From positions 62,001 to 126,000 of the forward strand of contig NZ_FNPB01000010.1 of assembly GCF_900107195.1 (NCBI RefSeq): 64,000 nucleotides of DNA, in the 5' to 3' direction. Below, piece by piece: positions 41,920 through 49,803 of this stretch (within the stretch, counting starts at the first letter, position 1; every line of letters starts with the position of its first letter). This DNA comes from Halobellus clavatus (GTDB taxonomy: Archaea > Halobacteriota > Halobacteria > Halobacteriales > Haloferacaceae). A program made the translations under genes and the position numbers. The notes under the pieces were generated by a model. The model was not told the DNA's origin and searched no databases. It saw nothing but the letters and a program-made list of their open reading frames with translations.

Positions 41920-43197
41920 ATGGCTGGCATCACTTACGAGGACTTCATCGACCTGTCGTACGACCCGGCAGCCGCCGACCTCGTCTGCACCTTCCGGATC
42001 GAACCGGCGGCGGGGATGACCGTCGAGGAGGCTGCCTCCCGGGTCGCCTCAGAGTCGTCGAACGGAACGTGGGCCGCGCTCCCGACCGGCGAGGGATTCA
42101 CCGATATGGGCGCGACGGCGTTCGCGATCGGCGACGACGAGTCGGGGGCGGCCGACAGTGCCGGGACCGAGATCAAGGTCGCCTACCCCGAGGGGCTGTT
42201 CGAGCCCGGCAGTATGCCACAGATCCTCTCCTGTATCGCGGGGAACATTATGGGGATGAAGGCGGTCGATTCGATCCGGTTGGCGGACTGCGAGTGGCCG
42301 GAGGGGCTGACGACGTCGTTTCCGGGGCCGCAGTTCGGCTCCGACGTGCGCGAGGAGATCTTCGGCGTCGCAGACCGTCCCATCTTGGCGACGGTCCCGA
42401 AGCCGAAGGTCGGCCTCTCGACGGAGACCCACGCCGAGGTCGGCTACGAGGCCTGGACGGGCGGCGTGGATCTCCTGAAGGACGACGAGAACCTCACCGA
42501 CCAGGCGTTCAACCCCTTCCACGACCGCCTGGTGGAGAGCCTCGCCCAGCGCGACCGCGCTGCCGAGGAGACCGGCGAGCCCAAGTCCTACCTCATCAAC
42601 GTCACCGCGGGCACCAACGAGATGCTCGAACGCGTCGATCAGGTCGCCAGCGAGGGCTGTGAGTACGTGATGGTCGACGTGATCACCACCGGCTGGGCGG
42701 CGGTCCAGACCGTCCGCGAGCGGTGTGAAGAGTTGGGGCTCGCGATCCACGCCCACCGGGCGATGCACGCCGCGTTCGACCGCCTGTCGCACCACGGCGT
42801 CTCGATGCGCGTGCTCGCACAGATCGCCCGCCTCGTCGGCGTCGACCAACTACACACCGGTACCGTGGGACTCGGCAAACTCGCCAACGAGGACACCGTC
42901 GGCATCAACGCGTGGCTTCGGGACGACCACTACGGGCTGAACGACGTCCTGCCGGTGGCCTCCGGCGGCCTCCACCCCGGCCTGGTTCCGGACCTACTGG
43001 ACGCCACGGGGACGAACGTCTGCGTCCAGGCCGGTGGGGGGATCCACGGCCACCCCCACGGGACCCACGAGGGCGCGAAGGCGCTCCGAGCGGCCGTCGA
43101 CGCCTACGCGGCGGGGAGGTCACTCGAAGCGAAGGCCGAAGAGAGTCCCGCGCTCGCGACAGCGATCGACGAGTGGGGGACCGAGACACCGAGATAA
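41920..43197 (+). CDS. rbcL: Form III ribulose-1,5-bisphosphate carboxylase, large subunit
   Basis: 425 residues, archaeal form III. Active-site segments are all present: ILATVPKPKVGLS (catalytic Lys), GGVDLLKDDENL with the carbamylated Lys and metal Asp/Glu, AIHAHRAMHAAFDR (His), VDQLHTGTVGLGKL in loop 6 with its Lys, VASGGLHPG and VQAGGGIHGHPHGT. There is no small subunit gene. In archaea this enzyme acts in AMP/nucleoside degradation, fixing CO2 on RuBP made by ribose-1,5-bisphosphate isomerase. The isomerase gene lies 0.8 kb downstream on the opposite strand; AMP phosphorylase is not in the window. Confidence 0.95.
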   Translation: MAGITYEDFIDLSYDPAAADLVCTFRIEPAAGMTVEEAASRVASESSNGTWAALPTGEGFTDMGATAFAIGDDESGAADSAGTEIKVAYPEGLFEPGSMPQILSCIAGNIMGMKAVDSIRLADCEWPEGLTTSFPGPQFGSDVREEIFGVADRPILATVPKPKVGLSTETHAEVGYEAWTGGVDLLKDDENLTDQAFNPFHDRLVESLAQRDRAAEETGEPKSYLINVTAGTNEMLERVDQVASEGCEYVMVDVITTGWAAVQTVRERCEELGLAIHAHRAMHAAFDRLSHHGVSMRVLAQIARLVGVDQLHTGTVGLGKLANEDTVGINAWLRDDHYGLNDVLPVASGGLHPGLVPDLLDATGTNVCVQAGGGIHGHPHGTHEGAKALRAAVDAYAAGRSLEAKAEESPALATAIDEWGTETPR

Positions 43198-43269
43198 CTC
43201 TCCGAGGCGGTGGCCTCGGCACTGACAGATCGGCGCGGAGCGGAGTTTCTCGTTCCGTTCGCGACGGCT

Positions 43270-43938
43270 TCACCGGGAGCGGTCCGGTTCGTCGGTCTCC
43301 ACGGACTCCGTATCGTCGCCAGCGGGAGCGCCATCCCCGTCGGCGACGACGACGGGGTCGCCGGCAGCGGCCGAGACGGGGGCGGCGATGCGCCGTCGGT
43401 ACCCCCTCGCCGCGAGTGCGAACACGACCGCTCCGCTCGTGTTGACCACGAGGTCGATGACCGTGTCTTCGATGTAGAACCCGAGCGTCCAGTGGTGCCA
43501 GAAGCGCTTGAACAGGAACTCGTAGACCTCGAAGCCCGCACCGATCGCGAGGACGGCCGGGACGACCCAGAGCGGCGCGCGGAGCGTCGACCGCCGGAAC
43601 GTGAGACCGAGGAGCGCGGCGACGCCGAACCCGCCCATCGCGTGCGTGAGGAGGTCCCACCACGGGACGACCGTGTAGACGTTGTAGAGCACCCCGCCGA
43701 AGTGAAGCACCGAGACGAGCAGGGACCACCCTGCGAGCGCGCCCCACGCGGCCGTCAGCGAGTTGCGACGCGGTACCTCTCGACGAAGGCGGCCGGCCAG
43801 CACCGCGGGCCACGAGCGGAGGGCGTGCCGGTCCGGATAGCCCGACGTCCGCGCGGTCGCCCACGTCGCAGCGAGGGCGAGGAGGAGGGACCCGACGCCC
43901 ACGACGAGCTTCGGGGACAGATATTGGGAAGTCGCCAT
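43270..43938 (-). CDS. DUF2238/VanZ-like multi-pass membrane protein
   Basis: 222 residues from ATG 43938. About five helices, with the family-type acidic motifs WWDLLTHAMGGFGVAALLGL, GAGFEVYEFLFKRFWHHWTL and YIEDTVIDLVVNTSGAVV. The conserved Asp, His and Glu in the membrane suggest an enzyme or channel, but the family has no proven activity. A short acidic C-terminal tail follows. It lies between RuBisCO and the R15P isomerase, convergent with the former and downstream of the latter on the same strand. Confidence 0.75.
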   Translation of the reverse strand: MATSQYLSPKLVVGVGSLLLALAATWATARTSGYPDRHALRSWPAVLAGRLRREVPRRNSLTAAWGALAGWSLLVSVLHFGGVLYNVYTVVPWWDLLTHAMGGFGVAALLGLTFRRSTLRAPLWVVPAVLAIGAGFEVYEFLFKRFWHHWTLGFYIEDTVIDLVVNTSGAVVFALAARGYRRRIAAPVSAAAGDPVVVADGDGAPAGDDTESVETDEPDRSR

Positions 43939-43990
43939 CGACGCGAGATGACCGACGCGCGGGTAAAACCTTTCTGTGGTGGCGTGACCC

Positions 43991-44956
43991 TCAGGCGTCC
44001 CAGGGGTGGTCTGAGCCCTCACCGAACAGGTCGCGCATCAGCGTGACGATGCTCTCCGGTGGGTACTGGCCGCGTTCGGTGACGATGGCGTCGACGTAGC
44101 GCGGGGGCGTCACGTCGAACGCCGGGTTCAGGACCGTTGGATCGCCGATCTTCGCCGCCTGCTCGTCGTCGATCACCTCCGATTCCGCGCGCATCTCGAT
44201 GTCGACCGTGTGGCCGGTGAGCGTTCCTGGGTGGAGTTTGATCGTCTGCGCGGCACAAACAATTGGCGTCCCGCGATCGCGGGCGTTGACCGCGAGCCCG
44301 CTCGTGCCGATCTTGTTGATCACCGACCCGTCGGCGGCGATGCTGTCGGCCCCAACGAGGACGTGGTCGACGTCGTTGAGGTAACGCCGCGCCGCGGAGT
44401 CGACGATCAGCGTGACGTCGACGCCGATGTCCGCGAGCGCGTCGGCGGTGATGTGGCCCTGGTTCCGAGGCCGTGTCTCTTTGACGTACGCCGACAGCGA
44501 CTTCCCCTGCTCGACGGCGGTCTCGATGCAGGCGAGCACGTCTGTCGAGTGGCAGTGCGTCATCACCGTGTCGCCGTCGCGGAGGCGGTTCGCGCCCACC
44601 CGACCGAGGTCGTTCTGGGCCGTATCCAGTCGGTCACGGAACTCCGCGACGCTCGCGCGGACGCTCGTACGGAGTTCCTCCACCGTCGTCCCTTCCACGT
44701 CGCGGAAGACGTACCGGAGCGCGTTCGGGAGGCTCACGGCCGTCGGTCGAGTGTCGTAGAGGACGCGGGCGGCGGCGCGAAGCTGCGCGCGGAACGTCGA
44801 CGGCTCGTCGGCCTCGCTCTCGGCGGCCTGAACGCCGAGCGCCCGCGCGGCAGTGTCGGCGATGGTCGCCGCGCCACGGATCTCCATCGAACCGATGTCC
44901 GCGGCGACGCCGTGGACCTCGTCGACGACTTCGGGTTCGGTCGGAGCGCCGTTCAT
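43991..44956 (-). CDS. Ribose-1,5-bisphosphate isomerase (eIF-2B-alpha family)
   Basis: 321 residues from ATG 44956. The eIF2B/MtnA fold is shown by EIRGAATIADTAARALGVQA, RPTAVSLPNALRYV and GDTVMTHCHSTDVLACIETA (catalytic Cys region), then VKETRPRNQGHITADALAD, VLVGADSIAADGSVINKIGT (catalytic Asp) and NPAFDVTPPRYVDAIVTE. This subgroup converts ribose-1,5-bisphosphate to RuBP for form III RuBisCO. Proximity to rbcL supports that reading over translation-factor or MtnA roles. Confidence 0.9.
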   Translation of the reverse strand: MNGAPTEPEVVDEVHGVAADIGSMEIRGAATIADTAARALGVQAAESEADEPSTFRAQLRAAARVLYDTRPTAVSLPNALRYVFRDVEGTTVEELRTSVRASVAEFRDRLDTAQNDLGRVGANRLRDGDTVMTHCHSTDVLACIETAVEQGKSLSAYVKETRPRNQGHITADALADIGVDVTLIVDSAARRYLNDVDHVLVGADSIAADGSVINKIGTSGLAVNARDRGTPIVCAAQTIKLHPGTLTGHTVDIEMRAESEVIDDEQAAKIGDPTVLNPAFDVTPPRYVDAIVTERGQYPPESIVTLMRDLFGEGSDHPWDA

Positions 44957-45085
44957 ACTGGCTCTTCGACGCGGCGGCTGAAAAACGCGACCCCGCCGGC
45001 GGGGTCCCGATCGGGGGTGGGGGAACGCTGGAGGAGGAACGTTGTGGGGCGACCGCAACCGGATCGGAACGGCGTGACCGACAGC

Positions 45086-45514
45086 TTACAGGTACTGTTC
45101 GATCAGCGACCGGTACGTCGACTCGTCGCGGACACCGACCAGCTGTTCGACCGCCTCGCCGTCGCTGAACAGCATCAGCGTCGGCACACCGCGGACCTGG
45201 AACTGCTGTGCGAGCTGTTGGTTCTGATCGATATCGACTTTGACCACGGCGGCGTCGGTGCTCCCCGCGAGCGACTCGACGGTGGGTTCGAGCATCTTGC
45301 ACGGTCCACACCATTCCGCGTGGAAATCGACGAGGACCACGTCGTACGACGAGAGGGCCTCCTCGAACTCCGACGCGCCGTTCACGTGGATGGGCTCCGA
45401 GGGGACGGCTTCAGCACCGTCATCACCATCGTCTTCGAGTTGTGACGCCAGTTTCTTGCGTTTTTGTGCTTTGATCTCGTCGATTTCGTCGTCCGGGCTT
45501 GCTTCGCTCATCAT
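45086..45514 (-). CDS. Thioredoxin with N-terminal acidic extension
   Basis: 142 residues. The thioredoxin domain (about 38-142) holds the redox site VDFHAEWCGPCKML and the cis-Pro segment VRGVPTLMLFSDG. A charged extension of about 37 residues precedes it, including KAQKRKKLASQLEDDGDDG. Disulfide reductase or electron carrier in the cytoplasm. Two ATG codons (45514, 45511) are equally likely; a TATA box at 45535-45541 is about 21-27 bases upstream, so the message is leaderless. Confidence 0.93.
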   Translation of the reverse strand: MMSEASPDDEIDEIKAQKRKKLASQLEDDGDDGAEAVPSEPIHVNGASEFEEALSSYDVVLVDFHAEWCGPCKMLEPTVESLAGSTDAAVVKVDIDQNQQLAQQFQVRGVPTLMLFSDGEAVEQLVGVRDESTYRSLIEQYL

Positions 45515-45581
45515 CACGTCGTACGCGCTCTGCGAATAAAACAGTTTTGCAAACTAAGAACAATACAATCGGGGGAAGATA

Positions 45582-45875
45582 CTACTCTGCGTACAGTGAG
45601 TAGGTGATGACAGCGAAGCCGACGAACGTGAGCGCGGCGTCGATGAGGATGCCGGTCGTGATGTCGACACCGAGGATGAAGTCGAACGTCCCGCCGAGCA
45701 GGGACCCGAGCGTGATGATCCCGAACCCGATCGCGAGCGAGCGCAGCGCTCGGGCGCCGGTGCTCCGATATGCTTTCAGCGAGAAGTACGTGATGAGTCC
45801 ACCGAGGACGAGAATCCCCGTCTTCACCGCGACGATACCTGTTGCGACACTCGCTGAGAGATCTGCGTGTACCAT
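45582..45875 (-). CDS. Three-helix membrane protein paired with a regulator (DUF7521-like)
   Basis: 97 residues. Three or four hydrophobic segments: VATGIVAVKTGILVLGGLITYF, LRSLAIGFGIITLGSLLGGTF and TTGILIDAALTFVGFAVITYSL. The start ATG 45875 shares its A with the TAA of the upstream winged-helix gene. I recall similar haloarchaeal proteins (DUF7521) always beside such regulators. The function is unknown; a sensor or effector role is inferred from the pairing. Confidence 0.75.
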   Translation of the reverse strand: MVHADLSASVATGIVAVKTGILVLGGLITYFSLKAYRSTGARALRSLAIGFGIITLGSLLGGTFDFILGVDITTGILIDAALTFVGFAVITYSLYAE

Positions 45876-46249
45876 TATGTTTCCTCCCGTACGGCGGTCC
45901 AGATGTCGGCGAGCCGGTCTTCGGGGGTCTGGTCTGTCTTGACCACCTCGACGTCGAGCGTTCTGGATTCAGTGAGCGCGATCCGGACCTCCTCGAACGC
46001 CACCGCGTAGGTGGTCGTGTGGTGGCCATCAGAGCGGATCTCGGTCCCCTCTTCGAGCAGATCCGCCTCGGTCAGGAGGTCGAGCTTTCGATACGTGGTC
46101 GACAGCGGAATGTCGCAATCCTCCGAGAGTTCGCTGGCCGTGCGTGGCTCGTCGAGCTCCCGGATGATGGCCCTCCCGTCTGCGTCGTCCAGCGCATCGA
46201 GGACTGACTGAAGATCAGCTGACTCCTCCACGGACGGCTCGCGCGCCAT
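45875..46249 (-). CDS. Winged helix-turn-helix transcriptional regulator (ArsR-like)
   Basis: 124 residues. The DNA-binding part (about 10-80) reads SVLDALDDADGRAIIRELDE, TASELSEDCDIPLSTTYRKL (recognition helix) and DLLTEADLLEEG. A strand-rich C-terminus, GHHTTTYAVAFEEVRIAL, may bind a ligand or dimerise. ATG 46249 follows attaatacatc by 22-32 bases. It forms a coupled pair with the membrane protein at 45582-45875, probably its target or partner. Confidence 0.88.
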   Translation of the reverse strand: MAREPSVEESADLQSVLDALDDADGRAIIRELDEPRTASELSEDCDIPLSTTYRKLDLLTEADLLEEGTEIRSDGHHTTTYAVAFEEVRIALTESRTLDVEVVKTDQTPEDRLADIWTAVREET

Positions 46250-46348
46250 TACCGAATCCGACGGACACCGGATGTATTAATGTCTCGGGACGCACTCGTC
46301 TCCGTAACGATCTTTCGGACGCGAGGTGATACCCCTGAAGCGGCGCGT

Positions 46349-46576
46349 TCACGCCGTGTCCGCTTGCTCGTGGGTGTGGTGGTAGAAGTACACTCTGGCC
46401 TCGCCCTCGACGAGGACGGGATCGAAGCAGACCCGGCGGTACCGCTCGTTGTCCAGGAGGTTCACCATCAGTCCGGCATCGTGCGCTGAGACCGAGTCGT
46501 AGTCGGTCTCACACACCGGGCAGATGTCGGGCGCGTCGTCGGGGATCTCCATCGTCTCGGGCCGCTCACGCATCAT
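46349..46576 (-). CDS. Small cysteine-containing haloarchaeal protein
   Basis: 75 residues from ATG 46576; ATG 46573 and ATG 46552 are alternatives. It contains one CxxC knuckle (DICPVCETDYDSVSAHDAGL), a third Cys (VCFDPVLVEG) and a histidine-rich end (YFYHHTHEQAD), so metal binding is plausible. The start overlaps the 3' end of the macro-domain gene by 11 bases, which implies co-transcription. No assigned function. Confidence 0.65.
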   Translation of the reverse strand: MMRERPETMEIPDDAPDICPVCETDYDSVSAHDAGLMVNLLDNERYRRVCFDPVLVEGEARVYFYHHTHEQADTA

Positions 46577-47081
46577 CGGAACGGACGGCATCGGCGACGT
46601 CTGAGACGGTCTCGTAGCTGTCGTCTCCGTACGTGATGAACCGAACGTCGTCGAGGGAGTCGGGGTCGAACGCGCGGATCTCCTCGGCGATCAGCCGCGC
46701 TCCCTCTTCGAGCGGGAAGCCCGCGACGCCGCACCCGAGCGGGGGGACCACGACGGATTCACAGGCCAGTTCGTCAGCGCGCGCCAGCGCGTTGCTCGTC
46801 GCGTCGCGGATGCTCGACGCCGTCGCCTGACCGTCGCCGTAGTGCGGCATCACGGCCGCGTGGACCACGTACTCCGCATCGAGGTCGTAGGCGTCGGTGA
46901 CGGCGACCGCTCCGAGGGCGATCGACCCCTTCGCGACCGCGGCGTCGTTCAGCGCCTCACCGCCGGCGCGGCGGAGTGCCCCGGCGACGCCGGAGCCCAT
47001 CACGAGGCTCGTTCCGGCGGCGTTGACGAGGGCGTCTGCGGACTGCTGGGCGATGTCCCCCTTGACGACGGTAAGCTCCAT
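46566..47081 (-). CDS. Macro-domain protein (ADP-ribose/O-acetyl-ADP-ribose binding)
   Basis: 171 residues from ATG 47081, filling one macro domain. Motifs are VVKGDIAQQSADALVNAAGT, the phosphate loop MGSGVAGALRRAGG, YVVHAAVMPHYGDG and VPPLGCGVAGFPLEEGARL. This matches the MacroD-like deacetylase/ADP-ribosyl-hydrolase clade. It may remove ADP-ribose from proteins or act on O-acetyl-ADP-ribose. The longer open frame upstream is antisense to the promoter and the next gene. Divergent from the IMPase gene. Confidence 0.92.
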   Translation of the reverse strand: MELTVVKGDIAQQSADALVNAAGTSLVMGSGVAGALRRAGGEALNDAAVAKGSIALGAVAVTDAYDLDAEYVVHAAVMPHYGDGQATASSIRDATSNALARADELACESVVVPPLGCGVAGFPLEEGARLIAEEIRAFDPDSLDDVRFITYGDDSYETVSDVADAVRSDDA

Positions 47082-47189
47082 ACTGAATAATCGAGAGCGA
47101 CGGCAAAAATACCGGCGGCGCCTCGCGAGCGGGCGGTTCCCCGAGTGGAAGACCGAACGCTCTTGTTGCGGTCGGCCCGTTGCGCAGAT

Positions 47190-48014
47190 ATGGACGACAG
47201 CGCTCCCGAGCCAGCGGTGCTCGAGGCCATCGCCGCGCGAGCAGTCCGTGCCGGCGGCGACTACCTCGCGGACGCCTTCCGTGACCGTGAGATCGAGGCC
47301 GAGTACGGCACCCACGACGTGAAGTCCGCTGCCGACGAGACTGCCGAGCGCCGGATCGTCGACGTGATCACTGATGCCTATCCGACGCACGCGATCCACG
47401 GCGAGGAGTCGGGGCGGAACGGGTCACATCGGTACGAGTGGGTCGTCGACCCGCTGGACGGGACCAACAACTTCGCCGCTGGGCTCCCGTCGTTTGCGAC
47501 GGCCGCGTGTGTCCTCGAAGACGGGGAACCGCTCGTCTCGGCCATCTACGAGCCGCTTCCGGACTCGCTGTATCTCGCGCGCCGCGGCGGAGGTGCGACA
47601 GTCGACGGGGAGCGACTGCACGCCGAGAGTGACCTCTCGCTCCCGCAGGGCACGGTCTCGTTCGTCGTCGGACTCCCCGCCATCCGGGACGAGACGGATC
47701 GGGCCACTGCGACAGCGGTCGAGGACGCCCTCGGAGACGTCTGCAAACGCACGATCAACACGTGGTCTCCGTGCGTCGATTGGGGTCTCCTCGCCCGCGG
47801 CAGCATCGAAGGCCTCGTCGCCTACCGCCCGGACGTGTACGAGCAGTACGTCGGGACGCTTCTCGCAAGCGAGGCTGGGGTCGCGAACCGCGTCGTCCCG
47901 CTCGACGGCGAGGACGCCGACGAGATCGGGGTCGGACACCTCTACGTCGCCGCGCCCGAGGAGGCGAAACTCGACGCACTCGTCGAGGCCGCGACCGCGG
48001 GGATCGACGCGTAG
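47190..48014 (+). CDS. IMPase/FBPase-family phosphatase with a changed third metal motif
   Basis: 274 residues from ATG 47190. The first two Li-sensitive phosphatase motifs are intact: IHGEESGRNG (Glu) and YEWVVDPLDGTNNFAAGLP (Asp, Asp, Thr). The third motif, normally WDxAAG with a metal-binding Asp, reads VYEQYVGTLLASEAG, i.e. Trp to Tyr and Asp to Glu. Activity towards inositol phosphate, fructose bisphosphate or NADP is possible. Substitution by Glu may keep metal binding. Divergent from the macro-domain gene, which hints at nucleotide or ADP-ribose metabolism (weak inference). Confidence 0.88.
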   Translation: MDDSAPEPAVLEAIAARAVRAGGDYLADAFRDREIEAEYGTHDVKSAADETAERRIVDVITDAYPTHAIHGEESGRNGSHRYEWVVDPLDGTNNFAAGLPSFATAACVLEDGEPLVSAIYEPLPDSLYLARRGGGATVDGERLHAESDLSLPQGTVSFVVGLPAIRDETDRATATAVEDALGDVCKRTINTWSPCVDWGLLARGSIEGLVAYRPDVYEQYVGTLLASEAGVANRVVPLDGEDADEIGVGHLYVAAPEEAKLDALVEAATAGIDA

Positions 48015-48087
48015 GACCGCCTGAATCGCGTTCACGTGTGACGAACCAGCGAGGAAGGCGAAAGTACGTCGGGGCCGTATACCGAAT

Positions 48088-48783
48088 ATGAACGTACTCC
48101 GAATGCAGTGGCGCGACGCGCTCTTCGCCCACTGGCCGGTCGATCCCGACGTCGTCGCCGCAGCGCTGCCGGCCGGCCTCGACGTCGCCACCTACGACGG
48201 CGACGCGTGGCTCGGCGTCGTCGGCTTCGTGATGTCGGACATCCGTCCGCGCGGCTCGCCGGTCGGGCTCTCGTTTCCGGAACTGAACCTCCGGACGTAC
48301 GTGACGCGCCCCGGGAGCGACGAGCACGGCGTCTACTTCTTCAGTCTCGACGCCGACGATCGCCTCGGCGTCTCTGTCGCTCGGACCGTGTTCGAGCTCC
48401 CGTACTACCGTGCGGAGATCCGGGTGACGCGTGAGGACCACGACGGGACGCCGGAACTGTCGATGCGGAGCCGACGCGATCACGCGGGCGTGGCCCCCGC
48501 GCGATTCGAGGCGTCGTATCGGCCCACCGGCGAGCAGTTCACGCCGGAGTCGGGGACGCTCGAAGCCTTCCTGACCGAGAACTACCGGTTCTACACCGCA
48601 GGCGACGGGAAACTCTACTACGGCGACATCGAACACCCGCCGTGGCCGCTGCAGGAAGGGAAAGCCGAGATCGAGTCGAACACGCTGTTCGCCGCGGGCG
48701 GCTTCGATGAACCCGCAGGAACGCCACTCGTCCACTACTCCCCCGGGACCGAAGTCAGTGCGGGCCCGCTCCGGCGCGCATAA
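48088..48783 (+). CDS. DUF2071/YqjF-like protein
   Basis: 231 residues. Typical DUF2071 features are the opening MQWRDALFAHWPVDPDVVAA, GDAWLGVVGFVMSDIRPRG, PELNLRTYVTRPGSDEHGVY and the end VHYSPGTEVSAGPLRRA. The acetoacetate-decarboxylase-like fold is assumed for this family, but no reaction is established. It stands as a single gene with its own upstream region. Confidence 0.88.
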   Translation: MNVLRMQWRDALFAHWPVDPDVVAAALPAGLDVATYDGDAWLGVVGFVMSDIRPRGSPVGLSFPELNLRTYVTRPGSDEHGVYFFSLDADDRLGVSVARTVFELPYYRAEIRVTREDHDGTPELSMRSRRDHAGVAPARFEASYRPTGEQFTPESGTLEAFLTENYRFYTAGDGKLYYGDIEHPPWPLQEGKAEIESNTLFAAGGFDEPAGTPLVHYSPGTEVSAGPLRRA

Positions 48784-48887
48784 CTCGACGCGGCGATCCG
48801 GCGAACGGTCACGCGGTCGGTCGTCGGGGATCGCCGGGTTTCAAGCGCCGCCGGTCCATCTCGCTATTTATGGTACTCGACACCGTA

Positions 48888-49328
48888 ATGCGGACGCTCC
48901 ACACCGTCGTCGGAGGGCTGTGGGTCGGAAGCGTCGTCTTCGTCGCCGGAGCCGTGCTCCCGAGCGCCGTCGACGGCGCGATCGACGCGGCTCCCCTGGA
49001 GACGATCGCCGATCGACTCGTCTACCTCTCTCGCGGCGCCTCGGTCGTGATGCTGCTGACCGGCGGGCACCTCGCCGGCACCGGATACACTGTCGGCAGC
49101 CTCACCGGGAGCAGTCGTGGCCACCTCGTGTTGGCGATGCTCGTCCTGTGGCTCGTGTTCACCGCGCTGGTCGAGATCGGGCGGAGCCGGCTCGTCGACG
49201 GACTCCAGGAGAAGCGAGTCCGCACACCCGCCGCGGAGGTGACGACGCTCTTTCGCGTGGCTGCGGTGGTCGGCCTCCTCCTGCTCGTCGACGCCGGACT
49301 GCTCTCCTCGGGAATCGTGCTGTACTGA
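48888..49328 (+). CDS. Four-helix membrane protein upstream of PH-domain genes
   Basis: 146 residues from ATG 48888; the ATG at 48870 overlaps a TATA-like ctattta (48864-48870) and is too close to it. Four helices with GGLWVGSVVFVAGAVLPSAV, GASVVMLLTGGHLAGTG, LVLAMLVLWLVFTALVEIG and VAAVVGLLLLVDAGLLSSG. It resembles the DUF4149/CopD-like group with a His in helix 1 (RTLHTVVGGLWVG). It starts a three-gene run with two bacterial-PH-domain membrane proteins, the gap being six bases. Confidence 0.7.
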   Translation: MRTLHTVVGGLWVGSVVFVAGAVLPSAVDGAIDAAPLETIADRLVYLSRGASVVMLLTGGHLAGTGYTVGSLTGSSRGHLVLAMLVLWLVFTALVEIGRSRLVDGLQEKRVRTPAAEVTTLFRVAAVVGLLLLVDAGLLSSGIVLY

Positions 49329-49334
49329 GTACCA

Positions 49335-49802
49335 ATGAACCGCCTGCATCCCCGCGTTCGGCTGTTGTGGGTCGCCCGCGCCGTGCTCACCGCCGCGGTG
49401 CTCGGCGGCGTCGCCGGCGGCGTCCAGTTCGCCGTCGCACCGCCGTGGCTCCCCGGCTGGACGCCCGCAGCCGTCTTCGCCTTCCTGGCCGTCGTCGGCG
49501 TCGTGACCTCGCTCCTCCGCTATCGGGTCTGGCGCTACGAGGTCCGTGAGGACTCGCTGTATCTGGAACGCGGCGTCTTCACCCGCGTCAGGACCGTCGT
49601 GCCGTTCGTCCGTGTCCAGCACGTCGACACGTCGCGCTCGCCGACGGAGCGACTCGTCGGTCTCGCCAGTACTGTCGTCTACACCGCGGGCTCACGGGGG
49701 GCCGACGTGTCGGTCCCGGGGCTCGCGCTGGAGGACGCCGACGGCCTGCGCGAGCGGCTCAAGGGGCTGGCGATCCGCTCGGAGGGCGAAGACGCCGTCT
49801 GA
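49335..49802 (+). CDS. bPH2 (YdbS-like) membrane protein
   Basis: 155 residues. Two helices (about 12-35 and 45-65) precede one bacterial PH domain: YEVREDSLYLERGVFTRVRT, VVPFVRVQHVDTSRSPTER and LASTVVYTAGSRGADV. In Bacillus the pair YdbS/YdbT has been linked to protection from bacteriocins, but here the role is unknown. It lies one base upstream of the larger three-PH-domain gene. Confidence 0.85.
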   Translation: MNRLHPRVRLLWVARAVLTAAVLGGVAGGVQFAVAPPWLPGWTPAAVFAFLAVVGVVTSLLRYRVWRYEVREDSLYLERGVFTRVRTVVPFVRVQHVDTSRSPTERLVGLASTVVYTAGSRGADVSVPGLALEDADGLRERLKGLAIRSEGEDAV

Positions 49803-49803
49803 G

